Shown piece by piece: positions 47,801 through 55,366 of a stretch of DNA of 64,000 nt. The notes below the pieces were generated by a model, which was not told the DNA's origin, searched no databases, and saw only the letters and a list, made by a program, of their open reading frames with translations. Origin of the DNA: Bacteroidales bacterium (GTDB lineage: Bacteria > Bacteroidota > Bacteroidia > Bacteroidales > Prolixibacteraceae). The DNA is taken from NCBI GenBank assembly GCA_012729335.1, contig JAAYDJ010000007.1, positions 62,001-126,000 of the forward strand, given 5' to 3'. Both the position numbers and the translations under genes were made by a program. Numbering within the stretch: position 1 is the stretch's first letter; each line of letters begins with the position of its first letter.

Positions 47801-47881
47801 ATAACGGGTCTCCTGTGCCTGAATCCCGGAGGCCAGGACCATGAGACCAGCCATAAGCATGATGGGCTTAAGTATCTTCAT
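44819..47881 (-). CDS. Large periplasmic tetratricopeptide-repeat protein
   Basis: A 1020-residue secreted helical-repeat scaffold. From the ATG at 47881 the signal peptide is MKILKPIMLMAGLMVLASGIQAQ; the 17 codons open upstream are not signal-like. Repeats of the YNAAYRQFEKVKEAADPRSETAAEAYYYMALSALR type run the whole length; I estimate more than 15 TPR-type motifs, such as YQLALRTLGEVD, AEAKKEYQAIID and FRNSLKYYKQVAENY. No enzyme domain is seen. Coupled to the barrel gene it may be an outer-membrane assembly or transport pair, but this is inference. Confidence 0.82.
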   Translation of the reverse strand: MKILKPIMLMAGLMVLASGIQAQETRYYNEIQKDIALGKELFKTAKYNAAYRQFEKVKEAADPRSETAAEAYYYMALSALRSEHVTGDKMLNNFTKAYADSPYSNYARFYLGDFQFDKKRYQLALRTLGEVDREGLSLSDQVEIGYMMGYAYLMTGENDLALNEFLLIKDKNHLLAKPALYYYAHVNYLKGNYDEALDGFRKLQNDPNFNRIIPIYVSQIYYKQGKHAEVVEYIVPIINDVEEQYKPELARIIGDSYYHLRRYADAIQFLEYYHETPGAKSREDNYIMGFCLYHTGEYARAVPFLEKSSKGSDITAQSSYYTLADAYVRTSQKEKARIAFEAASEMEFDPAIREDALFNYAKLTYELSYSPFNETIKAFDKYITLYPNSDRNTDAYKYLVDVFMVTRNYRDAIASIEKIKGRNAEIDQAYQRVTHYRGLELFTNGAYEQAIAMFDKSLGHRLSNPITAGSRFWRSEALYRSGDYNAAITGYNQFLQSPAASTLPEYSDAWYNLGYAYFKLEDYTQAGNAFRKYLSAMEGRRTEKIADVYNRIGDTYFVAREYPEAVRHYQQAFNMKLYDADYALYQLAFCSGLQRNQAGKTQQLKSLISSFPQSSLIDDAHYELGRTYEREGNYAEAKKEYQAIIDKFSQSTYYPKALLQMGLVHYNLGDFRNSLKYYKQVAENYGGTQEAQAALMGIKNCYIELNDVDAYFAYANNLGTGAVVTTSEQDSLSWILAERQFMANDPNAVNQLQHYLRQYPNGSFVLNARFYLGEALYNQGKYSESLDHYLYVSRQPLNAFSEQALSRASELLFNAKRYDEAAELYARMETVSGNQWNKVRAMAGLMRCNFMLQKYRNAIDDAVRLSKADKVTPELTREASYITAKSYYELGSYDQALPGLREAAAQTNTVQGAEAKYLLADIYFRKQNLAAAEKEIMDFIDKGTSHQFWLAKSFILLSDIYVAKKDDFQAKHTLKSLVENYPVKDDGILTEASRKLADIEEREKREADAVQGNPLQIKLN

Positions 47882-48018
47882 TCCGGTACAATTTATTCGA
47901 CTTGACAAGCAAAAACTGTGCAAACTCCTCACTCCGATAGTTTAATCGACTAAGGTAGACCGTTTGGCTGGTTCATGCGGTCATTTATACGCTATTTTCT
48001 CAACAAGAAACTGTTAGT

Positions 48019-48026
48019 TACTTTCG
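48019..48026 (+). promoter_or_regulatory. -7 promoter box of ftsE
   Basis: TACTTTCG, one base from TAnnTTTG, with TTTTC at 47994-47998 about 20 bases upstream as the -33 element. It lies 58 bases before the chosen ATG at 48085. Confidence 0.5.
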
Positions 48027-48084
48027 TTTATTATGGGGCATGGTAAAAAAGTTTGGGCTACCTTCGTGGCAAAATTGGGCCATC

Positions 48085-48795
48085 ATGAGCGGAAAACCGA
48101 TCATAGAACTAACGGATGCCGACATATTTCAGCGTGAGGAGCTGGTGCTCCGTAATGTGACCCTGAAGGTGGAGGAGGGGGAGTTTGTTTACCTGATCGG
48201 TAGGGTGGGGACAGGCAAATCAAGCCTGATCAAGACCCTGAATGCGGAGATTCCGCTGGTCAGCGGGACGGGGCGGGTGCTGGACTATGACCTGAATGCC
48301 TTGAGAAACAGGGATGTTCCCATGCTCCGGCGTAAGCTGGGGGTAGTGTTTCAGGATTTCAGGCTTCTGAGTGACCGGAATGTGAAGGCTAACCTGGAGT
48401 TTGTATTGAAGGCCACGGGCTGGAAACAGCCCAAAGCCATTGAGGAGAGGATCCACCAGGTTCTGGAGCTGGTGGGTATGGAACATCAGCTGGTCAGGAT
48501 GCCCCACCGTTTGTCGGGAGGGGAACAGCAGCGCGTAGTGATCGCCCGGGCTATGCTGAACGACCCCCCTTTGATTTTGGCCGATGAACCTACCGGCAAC
48601 CTCGACCCCGAAACCTCCGAACAGATCCTGGGGCTTTTACAGGAACTCAACCATCAGGGGAAAACCGTGGTGATGGCTACCCATGATTACGCCCTGATCG
48701 GGAAACACAAGGCACGTACCCTGAGCTGCGAAGGGAAAAAGGTGACCGACGTGACCAAGGCCGACGGAGAGCTGGATTTTAATCTTCTGATGTGA
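48085..48795 (+). CDS. ftsE: Cell-division ABC transporter ATPase FtsE-like
   Basis: ATPase of the FtsEX complex that activates periplasmic amidases at the septum. From the ATG at 48085 the protein has 236 residues. Walker A is [13 protein letters not shown] near 34-46, the Q-loop is VVFQDFRLL, the ABC signature is [17 protein letters not shown], Walker [13 protein letters not shown], and the H-loop ATHDYALI. In Bacteroidota ftsX is usually elsewhere; it is not in this window. The start at 48040 (GLPSWQN) would lie closer to the promoter but is less conserved. A LolD-type ATPase is an alternative, but the DFRLL segment is typical of FtsE. Confidence 0.87.
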   Translation: MSGKPIIELTDADIFQREELVLRNVTLKVEEGEFVYLIGRVGTGKSSLIKTLNAEIPLVSGTGRVLDYDLNALRNRDVPMLRRKLGVVFQDFRLLSDRNVKANLEFVLKATGWKQPKAIEERIHQVLELVGMEHQLVRMPHRLSGGEQQRVVIARAMLNDPPLILADEPTGNLDPETSEQILGLLQELNHQGKTVVMATHDYALIGKHKARTLSCEGKKVTDVTKADGELDFNLLM

Positions 48796-48824
48796 ATATC
48801 AGAAGATTAAAATCTTGAATGAGG

Positions 48825-48845
48825 GAATCCTGAGTCCTGAATGCA
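48825..48845. repeat. Trace of the heptamer satellite
   Basis: GAATCCT, GAGTCCT and GAATGCA in 7-base phase between ftsE and the GH140-like gene. Only three units, so it is a weak member of the family. Confidence 0.35.
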
Positions 48846-48889
48846 GTAATTCTGAGCGTCGGATCTGGAATGGTTTAAAAAACACGGCT

Positions 48890-50299
48890 ATGAAGATATC
48901 TCTCCGGCAATTACTCCTGGTTTTATTCATTTTTTCCCTGGTATGCTGCCAGAGGAAAGTAGCGTTGGAAGTTCCTGTGCTTCAGACGCTGAAAGTGTCT
49001 GAAAACAAAAGGTTCCTGGTCGACGAGAAGGGAGATCCCTTTTTCTGGCTGGGGGATACCGGGTGGCTTCTTTTTTCAAAGCTTGATCGCGGGGAGGCCG
49101 AAGCCTATCTGGCTGACCGGGCCCAAAAGGGATTCAACGTCATACAGGTCATGTTGCTGCACGACCTGTCCGTTGTTAATGCCTACCATGATTCCGCCCT
49201 TGTTGGCAGAAATATAGCCTGCCCGGCGACCACCCCGGGGAGTATCTTCGGGGATTCCCTGCAATATGACTATTGGGATCATGTGGAATACCTGATAGAC
49301 AAAGCAGCGATGTATGGTATTTATATGGGACTGGTTCCTGTTTGGGGAAGTAACGTGAGAAGCGGGGCGGTAGAAAAAAAAGAGGCTGCACGATATGCCG
49401 GCTTCCTGGCTGACCGGTTCAGGAATAAGTCAAATATCATCTGGCTGAATGGCGGAGATGTCAAAGGGAGCGATTCTCTCGAAATTTGGAAGATCATTGG
49501 CTCCACCATTAAACAGAAAGATAGGGTCCATCTGATGACCTTTCATCCTTTCGGAAGGACCACTTCATCGCTTTGGTTTCACGATGAGGATTGGCTTGAT
49601 TTCAATATGTTTCAGTCGGGACACAGGAGATATGATCAGGATGATACCAGATGGGGTTTTGGTCAGGATAACTGGAAGTATGTTCTTCATGACTACGCGC
49701 TGGTTCCCATTAAGCCCACGCTTGACGGTGAACCATCGTATGAAGGGATTCCACAGGGGCTGCACGATACGCTTCAACCGCGCTGGACGGCTGATGATAT
49801 CCGCCGCTACGCCTATTGGTCTGTTTTTGCAGGTGCCTTTGGTTTTACATACGGTGCCAATGCCGTGATGCAGTTTTACAAGCCTTCCGACAAGAATCCC
49901 TCTTACGGGCCCCGCGAATATTGGGATGAAGCAATTCATTTGCCTGGCTCAGAACAAATGCAACACCTTAAGAAGCTGATGTTGTCGCGCCCCTATCTCG
50001 AAAGAATACCCGACGCATCCCTGGTGGAGAACAACATCGGATTAAAATATGACTATTTGGCGGCGACGAGGGGAATCCGTTATGCCTTCATCTACACCTA
50101 TACAGGTAGAAATTTTATGGTAAAAATGGGTAAGATCAGTGGTCAAAAGGTAAAGGCAACCTGGTTCAGACCTATCGATGGAACCCTCACATCTTTGGGT
50201 GAATTTGACAACCATGGGATCCTTGAATTTGACCCCCCGGGAGAACAGGCCGAAGGCAATGATTGGGTTCTTATTCTTGACGATGCAAGTATCCCATAA
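48890..50299 (+). CDS. DUF4038/GH140-like glycoside hydrolase lipoprotein
   Basis: Putative apiosidase-like enzyme of the GH140 family, whose founding members act on rhamnogalacturonan II. The 470-residue protein starts at ATG 48890 with a lipoprotein signal, LLVLFIFSLVCCQRK. The DUF4038 core follows: RFLVDEKGDPFFWLGDTGWLLF, YLADRAQKGFNVIQVM and WLNGGDVKGSDS with a conserved Asp, and KPTLDGEPSYEGIP with a conserved Glu, the likely catalytic pair. The C-terminal sandwich domain is DUF5060-like and begins near residue 380. No glycan-utilisation genes are beside it, so its substrate may differ. Confidence 0.82.
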   Translation: MKISLRQLLLVLFIFSLVCCQRKVALEVPVLQTLKVSENKRFLVDEKGDPFFWLGDTGWLLFSKLDRGEAEAYLADRAQKGFNVIQVMLLHDLSVVNAYHDSALVGRNIACPATTPGSIFGDSLQYDYWDHVEYLIDKAAMYGIYMGLVPVWGSNVRSGAVEKKEAARYAGFLADRFRNKSNIIWLNGGDVKGSDSLEIWKIIGSTIKQKDRVHLMTFHPFGRTTSSLWFHDEDWLDFNMFQSGHRRYDQDDTRWGFGQDNWKYVLHDYALVPIKPTLDGEPSYEGIPQGLHDTLQPRWTADDIRRYAYWSVFAGAFGFTYGANAVMQFYKPSDKNPSYGPREYWDEAIHLPGSEQMQHLKKLMLSRPYLERIPDASLVENNIGLKYDYLAATRGIRYAFIYTYTGRNFMVKMGKISGQKVKATWFRPIDGTLTSLGEFDNHGILEFDPPGEQAEGNDWVLILDDASIP

Positions 50300-50308
50300 T
50301 TTTTTTTT

Positions 50309-50390
50309 CAGCCTCAGCCTCAGCCTCAAGCCTCGACCTCAAGCCTCAAGCCTCAAGCAGAACCTCAACCTTAACCTTAACCTCGACCTG
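50309..50390. repeat. CAGCCT/CAAGCCT/CAACCT satellite
   Basis: Mixed hexamers and heptamers (CAGCCT three times, then CAAGCCT, CGACCT, CAACCT and TAACCT) at the 3' side of the GH140-like gene and 54 bases before the fprA stop. The 22 bases at 50361-50382 match 24589-24610 exactly. Confidence 0.85.
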
Positions 50391-50443
50391 GCCGGAGCGG
50401 AGCGAAAGTTTCTTGTCCTCGGCCTGCCGAAGCGAAGTAAGGC

Positions 50444-51631
50444 CTATTGGTTAAGTTTGTCGGCCATGGCGTCGGCGAGCAGCAGCAGCTCTTCACGGGT
50501 ATCGGCTTTCAGGGCTCCTTTTTCCTCGATGGGATTATAAACCATCTCCCATTTAACTTTTCCGGCAAACTCCATCAGGTTTTTGACGCCTCCCCCGTTC
50601 CAGGAGTAGTTGCCGAAGATGCCCAGATAATGGTTTTTCACCCCCATGTGCTCAATGGTGGAGAGCAGGGTCTCCACGTTGGGGAAAAGGGCGTTGTTGT
50701 AAGCGCAACTCCCGACGATAAATCCCTTGTATTTGAAGATGTCGTTGATGATATAGGAGGAGTGGGTTTTGGAGGCATCGTAGACCCTGATGTTTTTGAT
50801 TCCCCGTTCGGCCAGCCGGCGGGCGATCACCTCGGCCATTTTCTGGGTGTTTCCGTACATGGAGCCATAGACAATGACCACGCCGTTGTCCATGTCGTAG
50901 GAACTCCACTTGTTATAGCGGCTGAGCACCCAATGGAGGTCGGTACGCCATACAGGACCATGGGTGGCGGCGATCATCCTGATCTCAAGATCGGCCAGCT
51001 TTTTGATGGCACGCTGGGTATGGGCGCAATATTTGCCGACAATGTTGGTGAAATAACGCATCACCTCCACCTCATAGAAATCCAGGTTGATCTCGTCGTC
51101 GAAGATTCCGCCGTCGAGGGTTCCGTAGCTTCCGAAGGCATCACCTGCAAAAAGAATGTGGTGGTTCATCTCGTAGCTCACCATGGTCTCAGGCCAGTGA
51201 ACCATGGGAATTGACCTGAATTTAAGCGTGTGCCGGCCCAGTTCCAGGGTATCGTCATCATAGACCTCCAGGATATTCCGGGGCTCCATGTAAAAGCTTT
51301 CAACCAGTTGAAAGGTTTTTTTGTTTCCCACCAGGGTGACGCCGGGGTATTTGGTGATCAGGGCCTTGAGGGCACCCGAATGGTCAGGCTCCATGTGGTT
51401 GATCACCAGATAGTCGACCTGGCGGCCATTTAGCAGAGACTCCACATTGTCGAGGTAGTCGTCTATAAACTGCCGTTCAACAGTGTCGATCAGGGCGACC
51501 TTCTCATCGATAAGGAGATAGGAGTTATAGCTGATCCCATGGGGTATCGGCCATATGTTTTCAAAGAGGTGGGTTCTGCGGTCGTTAAATCCCATGAACC
51601 AGATGTCGTCGGCGAGCCTGACCTGTAGCAT
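50444..51631 (-). CDS. A-type flavodiiron protein (oxygen/NO reductase)
   Basis: Reduces O2 or NO to water or N2O in anaerobes, with electrons from rubredoxin or F420-type partners. The 396-residue protein starts at ATG 51631 (MLQVRLADDIWFMGF); the open frame upstream runs through the minisatellite and is not translated in my view. The metallo-beta-lactamase domain has the diiron ligands VINHMEPDHSGAL (HxExDH), AGDAFGSYG with Asp, and MIAATHGPVWR with His. The C-terminal flavodoxin domain binds FMN with YGSMYGNTQKMAE near 260 and SCAYNNALFPN. No rubredoxin gene is adjacent. Confidence 0.94.
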   Translation of the reverse strand: MLQVRLADDIWFMGFNDRRTHLFENIWPIPHGISYNSYLLIDEKVALIDTVERQFIDDYLDNVESLLNGRQVDYLVINHMEPDHSGALKALITKYPGVTLVGNKKTFQLVESFYMEPRNILEVYDDDTLELGRHTLKFRSIPMVHWPETMVSYEMNHHILFAGDAFGSYGTLDGGIFDDEINLDFYEVEVMRYFTNIVGKYCAHTQRAIKKLADLEIRMIAATHGPVWRTDLHWVLSRYNKWSSYDMDNGVVIVYGSMYGNTQKMAEVIARRLAERGIKNIRVYDASKTHSSYIINDIFKYKGFIVGSCAYNNALFPNVETLLSTIEHMGVKNHYLGIFGNYSWNGGGVKNLMEFAGKVKWEMVYNPIEEKGALKADTREELLLLADAMADKLNQ

Positions 51632-51658
51632 ACGTGTCGTCTGATTATAATTATGCCG

Positions 51659-51666
51659 CGAAATTA
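51659..51666 (-). promoter_or_regulatory. -7 promoter box of fprA
   Basis: The minus strand reads TAATTTCG, one base from TAnnTTTG, 27 bases before the ATG at 51631. It confirms the short start of fprA, because the longer open frame begins upstream of it. Confidence 0.5.
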
Positions 51667-51730
51667 GTAAAAAAGAGGCTATCTGAGGCCATCTGGGAAG
51701 GGGTTTCTTTACGGCAGGGATAGGGATTAG

Positions 51731-51940
51731 TGCTACTGCGTTCATGGGGTTTTGTGCTGCGGCTGTCATGGGGGTTCTTGTGGCGGCGTTCATGTCGATT
51801 TCTGCTACAACGCTCATGGGGGTTCTTGTGGCGGCGTTCATGGTGATTTGTGCTGCGGCGTTCATGGTGATTTCTGCTACGGCGTTCATGATGATTTCTG
51901 CCACAACGCTCATGGGGGTTCTTGTGGCGGCGTGGAGAGG
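51731..51940. repeat. 24-base minisatellite, about 8.7 copies
   Basis: Units of exactly 24 bases, such as TGTGGCGGCGTTCATGGTGA and its variants, start at 51731 and run to about 51940. Copies differ at several positions, and the variants TGCTAC and TGTGGC recur in an interleaved order. Each unit contains TTCATG. On the plus strand the period reads as an 8-residue hydrophobic repeat in frame, which can mimic a membrane protein. Confidence 0.9.
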
Positions 51941-52000
51941 GGTGCCGGCGAAGAGGCGGGAAAGGAAGTTATGGCAAAGCAGGGTGATAGGGAAAAAGAA

Positions 52001-52008
52001 TATCTTTG
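52001..52008 (+). promoter_or_regulatory. -7 promoter box of mltG
   Basis: TATCTTTG, an exact match, 23 bases before the ATG at 52032. It lies downstream of the minisatellite, which therefore is not part of the mltG message. Confidence 0.65.
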
Positions 52009-52031
52009 TTTTTTCGTTATGTGCGGAATCT

Positions 52032-53105
52032 ATGCTTGAGCAAAAGAGTAAACCGATGGTTTTCCCCCGGCCGGGTAAAACCGTGATCATTGTCATTGCC
52101 GTTTTGTCGGTGTTGGCGGGACTGAGGGCCTGGCAGCTTTATGGGTATGTGTTTAAGGCCAATGTACAGAAGAATTATGTCCTTTACATCACGGAAAAGA
52201 CCAGTTTTGACATGGTGGTGGACAGTTTGGAAACCCACCATGTCATGAAAAACATGAAGGCGTTCAAATGGGTGGCCAGGAGGAAGGAGTGCCGTGATTA
52301 TATCAAAGCGGGCAGGTACCATTTCAGGGAGGGGATGAGTGCCAATCAGGTGGTGAATATTCTCAGGTCGGGTTTGCAGGAGCCGGTAAATCTGACGTTC
52401 AACAACATCAGGACGCCGGAGCAGCTGGCCGGGGTGGTCAGCCGCACCCTTCTGGCCGACTCCCTCTCTATCATGGGGCTTTTCGACAGGGAGGTGATCG
52501 GGGAGTATGGTTTTACCCCGGAGACTTTCCCGGCCATGTTCATTCCCAACACCTATGAGTTTTACTGGACCACCACGGCACGGCAGTTTGGCGACCGGAT
52601 GAAAAAGGAGTATGATGCCTTCTGGAATGAAGCGCGTCTGAAGAAGGCTGCCGAACTGAACATGACTCCTGTGGAGGTGGCTACCCTGGCTTCCATCCTT
52701 CAGGAAGAAACCAACAAGCAGAGTGAGAAACCACGGATTGCCGGTGTATATCTCAACCGGCTCAGGAAGGGAATGCTTCTTCAGGCCGATCCGACCGTCA
52801 AATTCGCCGTGGGTGACATTACCCTCAGAAGGATCCTGCACCGCCATCTCGATACCGACTCCCCCTACAATACCTATTTATATCCGGGGCTGCCGCCAGG
52901 GCCCATCACTTTCCCGGAAATCCAGTCGATCGATGCCGTCCTGAACTATGAAACGCACAATCTCTACTATTTTTGTGCGCGGGAGGATTTTTCGGGCTAC
53001 CACAATTTTGCACGGACCCATGCCGAGCACGAGCGGAATGCCGCCCGCTACCATGCGGCGCTGGACTCGGCGTGGCGTGCCCGCCGTGAGGCCCGCGAAA
53101 ACTAA
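52032..53105 (+). CDS. mltG: Endolytic murein transglycosylase MltG
   Basis: Inner-membrane lytic transglycosylase that cuts nascent peptidoglycan strands. From the ATG at 52032 the protein has 357 residues, with one membrane segment (TVIIVIAVLSVLAGLRAWQL, about 17-36). A LysM-like region follows (YITEKTSFDMVVDSLE), then the YceG domain with TYEFYWTTT, the catalytic Glu in TLASILQEETNKQ, KPRIAGVYLNRLRKGMLLQADPTVKFA, and SPYNTYLYPGLPPGPI near the end. An in-frame ATG 24 bases further on is a weaker alternative. The open frame extends upstream to 51744 through the minisatellite, but the promoter box argues against that start. Confidence 0.93.
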   Translation: MLEQKSKPMVFPRPGKTVIIVIAVLSVLAGLRAWQLYGYVFKANVQKNYVLYITEKTSFDMVVDSLETHHVMKNMKAFKWVARRKECRDYIKAGRYHFREGMSANQVVNILRSGLQEPVNLTFNNIRTPEQLAGVVSRTLLADSLSIMGLFDREVIGEYGFTPETFPAMFIPNTYEFYWTTTARQFGDRMKKEYDAFWNEARLKKAAELNMTPVEVATLASILQEETNKQSEKPRIAGVYLNRLRKGMLLQADPTVKFAVGDITLRRILHRHLDTDSPYNTYLYPGLPPGPITFPEIQSIDAVLNYETHNLYYFCAREDFSGYHNFARTHAEHERNAARYHAALDSAWRARREAREN

Positions 53106-53115
53106 ACAGCGTGAC

Positions 53116-54237
53116 CTACTGATCTTCCAGGAAAGGGAGGAAGATCTCACGGATGACAGGTTCTTCCTTTGACCAGGTGAGTTCCCGGGCGGCGATTTCC
53201 AGGTTCTGGTGCCATTTTTTCCTGAGTTCGGGGTCAAAGAGGGCTTTTCTGAAGAGGTCGGCAAGGATCTGTGGTTCACTGGAGGGGGCGATCATCCCGA
53301 TGTCATAGCGATGGACGATGTGTGCCATTTCGGGCAGGTCGGAAACGATGACGGGAATACGTGCCCTGATGTAATCGAAGAGTTTGTTGGGCAGTGCATA
53401 CCGGTAGTTGAGCCCCAGCTCTTCCTCGAGGGAGAATCCCAGGGCAGCGTGCCGGGTGAGGGGTTGCAGTTCTTCGGGGGATAGCCTGCCGGCAAACACA
53501 ATCCGGGCTGAAGGAGAGGAGGCGGCCTGTTGCCGGAGTTCCTCTTCGCGGTCGCCCCGGCCAGCAATGAGTAAGGTGACTTCCGGAAGGAAAGCCATGG
53601 CCCTGATGGCCTGTTCCAATCCGCGCCCCACATTCAGGGCTCCCTGGTAGATGATGAAAGGGGGCTTCACGCTTCCCGGAAGGGGGGAGGCAGAGCCGTT
53701 TGCCGGGATCTCCGGGGCAGGCAGGTTGCGGACAACCCTGAAGGGGATACCATATTTTACGGTGTAGATGTCGGCAATAGACTGGCATACCGTATAAGCG
53801 GCAGCCACCCCGGGCACCACTCTTTTTTCCAGCCATTCCCAGGTTTTTTTCACACGCGGGCGGTGGGTCAGCTCGGGAACTTCCGTAAAATATTCATGGC
53901 TGTCGTAGATGACCGGGATACGGAGGATCTTTCCTGCCAGGCGGTTGGCGGCCAGGGTGTCGAGATCGTTGGCCAGGAGCAGGTCAGGCTGGCGGTTGAG
54001 AAGAAGGAAAAACAGCCTGAGGTTGTATTCGGCATAGAAGAGGGGGCCTTTCCGGAAGAAAAGATGCATGCGGAGGGTGGCGTAGGGGCGATGGCCCGGG
54101 GGGAGTGATCCCGGGAGGCGCCGCCCGGCAAGCAATACCCCGAAACCCATCCCTGAAAGTGTGCGGCACACCCTGTCGACCCTTTGGTCGCAGGTCAGAT
54201 CATTGGTCACCGATACAATTATCTTTTTTAAGGCCAT
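53116..54237 (-). CDS. Glycosyltransferase family 4-like protein
   Basis: Retaining GT-B sugar transferase, probably for cell-surface glycan, acceptor unknown. The 373-residue protein has an N-terminal acceptor domain (about 1-180) with DLLLANDLDTLAANRLAG and YDSHEYFTEVPELT. The donor domain shows IYQGALNVGRGLEQAI, LLIAGRGDREEELR, and GLNYRYALPNKLFDYIRARIP in place of the usual EPFGLVxxEA. It has no signal peptide. It ends 10 bases from the mltG stop in convergent orientation. It stands alone rather than in a polysaccharide cluster. Confidence 0.85.
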   Translation of the reverse strand: MALKKIIVSVTNDLTCDQRVDRVCRTLSGMGFGVLLAGRRLPGSLPPGHRPYATLRMHLFFRKGPLFYAEYNLRLFFLLLNRQPDLLLANDLDTLAANRLAGKILRIPVIYDSHEYFTEVPELTHRPRVKKTWEWLEKRVVPGVAAAYTVCQSIADIYTVKYGIPFRVVRNLPAPEIPANGSASPLPGSVKPPFIIYQGALNVGRGLEQAIRAMAFLPEVTLLIAGRGDREEELRQQAASSPSARIVFAGRLSPEELQPLTRHAALGFSLEEELGLNYRYALPNKLFDYIRARIPVIVSDLPEMAHIVHRYDIGMIAPSSEPQILADLFRKALFDPELRKKWHQNLEIAARELTWSKEEPVIREIFLPFLEDQ

Positions 54238-54263
54238 GTAAATTATAAACGGCGATTTTCATT

Positions 54264-54271
54264 CAAAATTA
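54264..54271 (-). promoter_or_regulatory. -7 promoter box of the glycosyltransferase
   Basis: The minus strand reads TAATTTTG, an exact match, 26 bases before the ATG at 54237. Confidence 0.6.
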
Positions 54272-54343
54272 GGAATATTTAAAAAAGCGGCGAAAAATTG
54301 TTTCCTTCGCTGGCCATGTACATTTTTATCTGATAGAAGCGCT

Positions 54344-55366
54344 ATGATGGTCAGGGAGCATTATTCGCTCAGGGAGTGGAATACGTTTGGTACGGAGGCT
54401 AAAGCCCGTTGGTTTGCGGAATTTTCACGCCATTCGGAACTTGCCGGCTTTCTCAGGGAGCACCCGGGAATGTACAGACAGATCCTGGTGGTAGGAGGGG
54501 GGAGCAACCTTCTTTTTACGGCGGATTATCCGGGATTGGTGCTTCATCCGGCCATGAAGGGGATGACGGTGGAGCGTGAAGACGGGGAGCATGCGTGGGT
54601 GCGTGCCGGGGCCGGGGAGGTCTGGGATGATTTTGTCAGTTATGCTGTAAACGCCGGCTGGGGTGGCGTGGAGAACCTTTCCCTGATTCCTGGCTGTGTA
54701 GGGGCGGTGCCCGTGCAGAATATCGGAGCCTATGGCCGTGAAGCCGGAGAGGTCATTGATTCGGTGCGGGGGGTCGACCTTGTCACGGGCGAAATCTGGG
54801 AGCTGAGTGGTGCGGAGTGCTGGTTTGGTTACCGGAGCAGCATTTTCAAGCAGGAACTTGCCGGACGGTTTGTGGTCACCTCGGTGGTGTTCCGGCTGGA
54901 TAAGCATCCCCGCTTGCAACTCACTTACGGCGAGCTGGTGTCACTGGCCGGCTATGACCGCCTGCCCTCCCTGGCAGAAGTGCGTGAGACGGTGATTGCG
55001 GTCAGACGGAAGAAACTTCCCGACCCGGCAGTGTTGGGAAATGCAGGCAGTTTCTTCAAAAATCCCGTGGTGGAGGAGGAATGGGCCGCCCGCATGAAAG
55101 GCCTTTGGCCGCAGATGCCCCTCTATCCGGCAGTGGAAGGCCACGCCAAACTCTCGGCAGGCTGGCTGATCGATCAGTGTGGATGGAAAGGCTTCCGCAG
55201 AGGAGATGCCGGCGTCCATGAACATCACGCCCTCGTCCTGGTCAACCATGGCCACGCCACAGGCCGCGAAATCTTCGACCTCTCGCAGGAAATCCGCTTC
55301 TCAGTGAAAGAAAAATTCGGCATTGACCTGGAACGTGAAGTACAGGCCGTAGGAAGAATGGATTAA
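54344..55366 (+). CDS. murB: UDP-N-acetylmuramate dehydrogenase
   Basis: Reduces UDP-GlcNAc-enolpyruvate to UDP-MurNAc with NADPH and FAD in the cytoplasm. The 340-residue protein is a type I MurB like that of E. coli. SLREWNTFGTEAKAR opens the FAD domain, then ILVVGGGSNLLF, ENLSLIPGCVGAVPVQNIGAYG and CWFGYRSSIFK. GNAGSFFKNPVV carries the catalytic Ser and ends the insert typical of type I. KLSAGWLIDQCGWKG and HHALVLVNHGHATG are the C-terminal domain. Two tandem ATGs start it. Its stop codon overlaps that of udk: the TTAA at 55363-55366 serves both genes. Confidence 0.96.
   Translation: MMVREHYSLREWNTFGTEAKARWFAEFSRHSELAGFLREHPGMYRQILVVGGGSNLLFTADYPGLVLHPAMKGMTVEREDGEHAWVRAGAGEVWDDFVSYAVNAGWGGVENLSLIPGCVGAVPVQNIGAYGREAGEVIDSVRGVDLVTGEIWELSGAECWFGYRSSIFKQELAGRFVVTSVVFRLDKHPRLQLTYGELVSLAGYDRLPSLAEVRETVIAVRRKKLPDPAVLGNAGSFFKNPVVEEEWAARMKGLWPQMPLYPAVEGHAKLSAGWLIDQCGWKGFRRGDAGVHEHHALVLVNHGHATGREIFDLSQEIRFSVKEKFGIDLEREVQAVGRMD

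Larger units (their letters stand above)
51632..52031. other. 400-base divergent spacer between fprA and mltG
   Basis: Holds the fprA promoter, a 24-base minisatellite and the mltG promoter. Open frames in it on both strands arise from the repeat, and neither has a plausible start or product. The fprA -7 box is at 51659-51666 and the mltG box at 52001-52008. Confidence 0.7.

Noticed and set aside
51744-52031. N-terminal hydrophobic extension of MltG, 96 residues
   Set aside because: It is the in-frame reading of a 24-base minisatellite and lies upstream of an exact promoter box; the MltG membrane segment follows the later ATG.
51632-52096. N-terminal extension of the flavodiiron protein
   Set aside because: It also crosses the minisatellite and would be longer than any known A-type flavodiiron N-terminus; the canonical start is at 51631.
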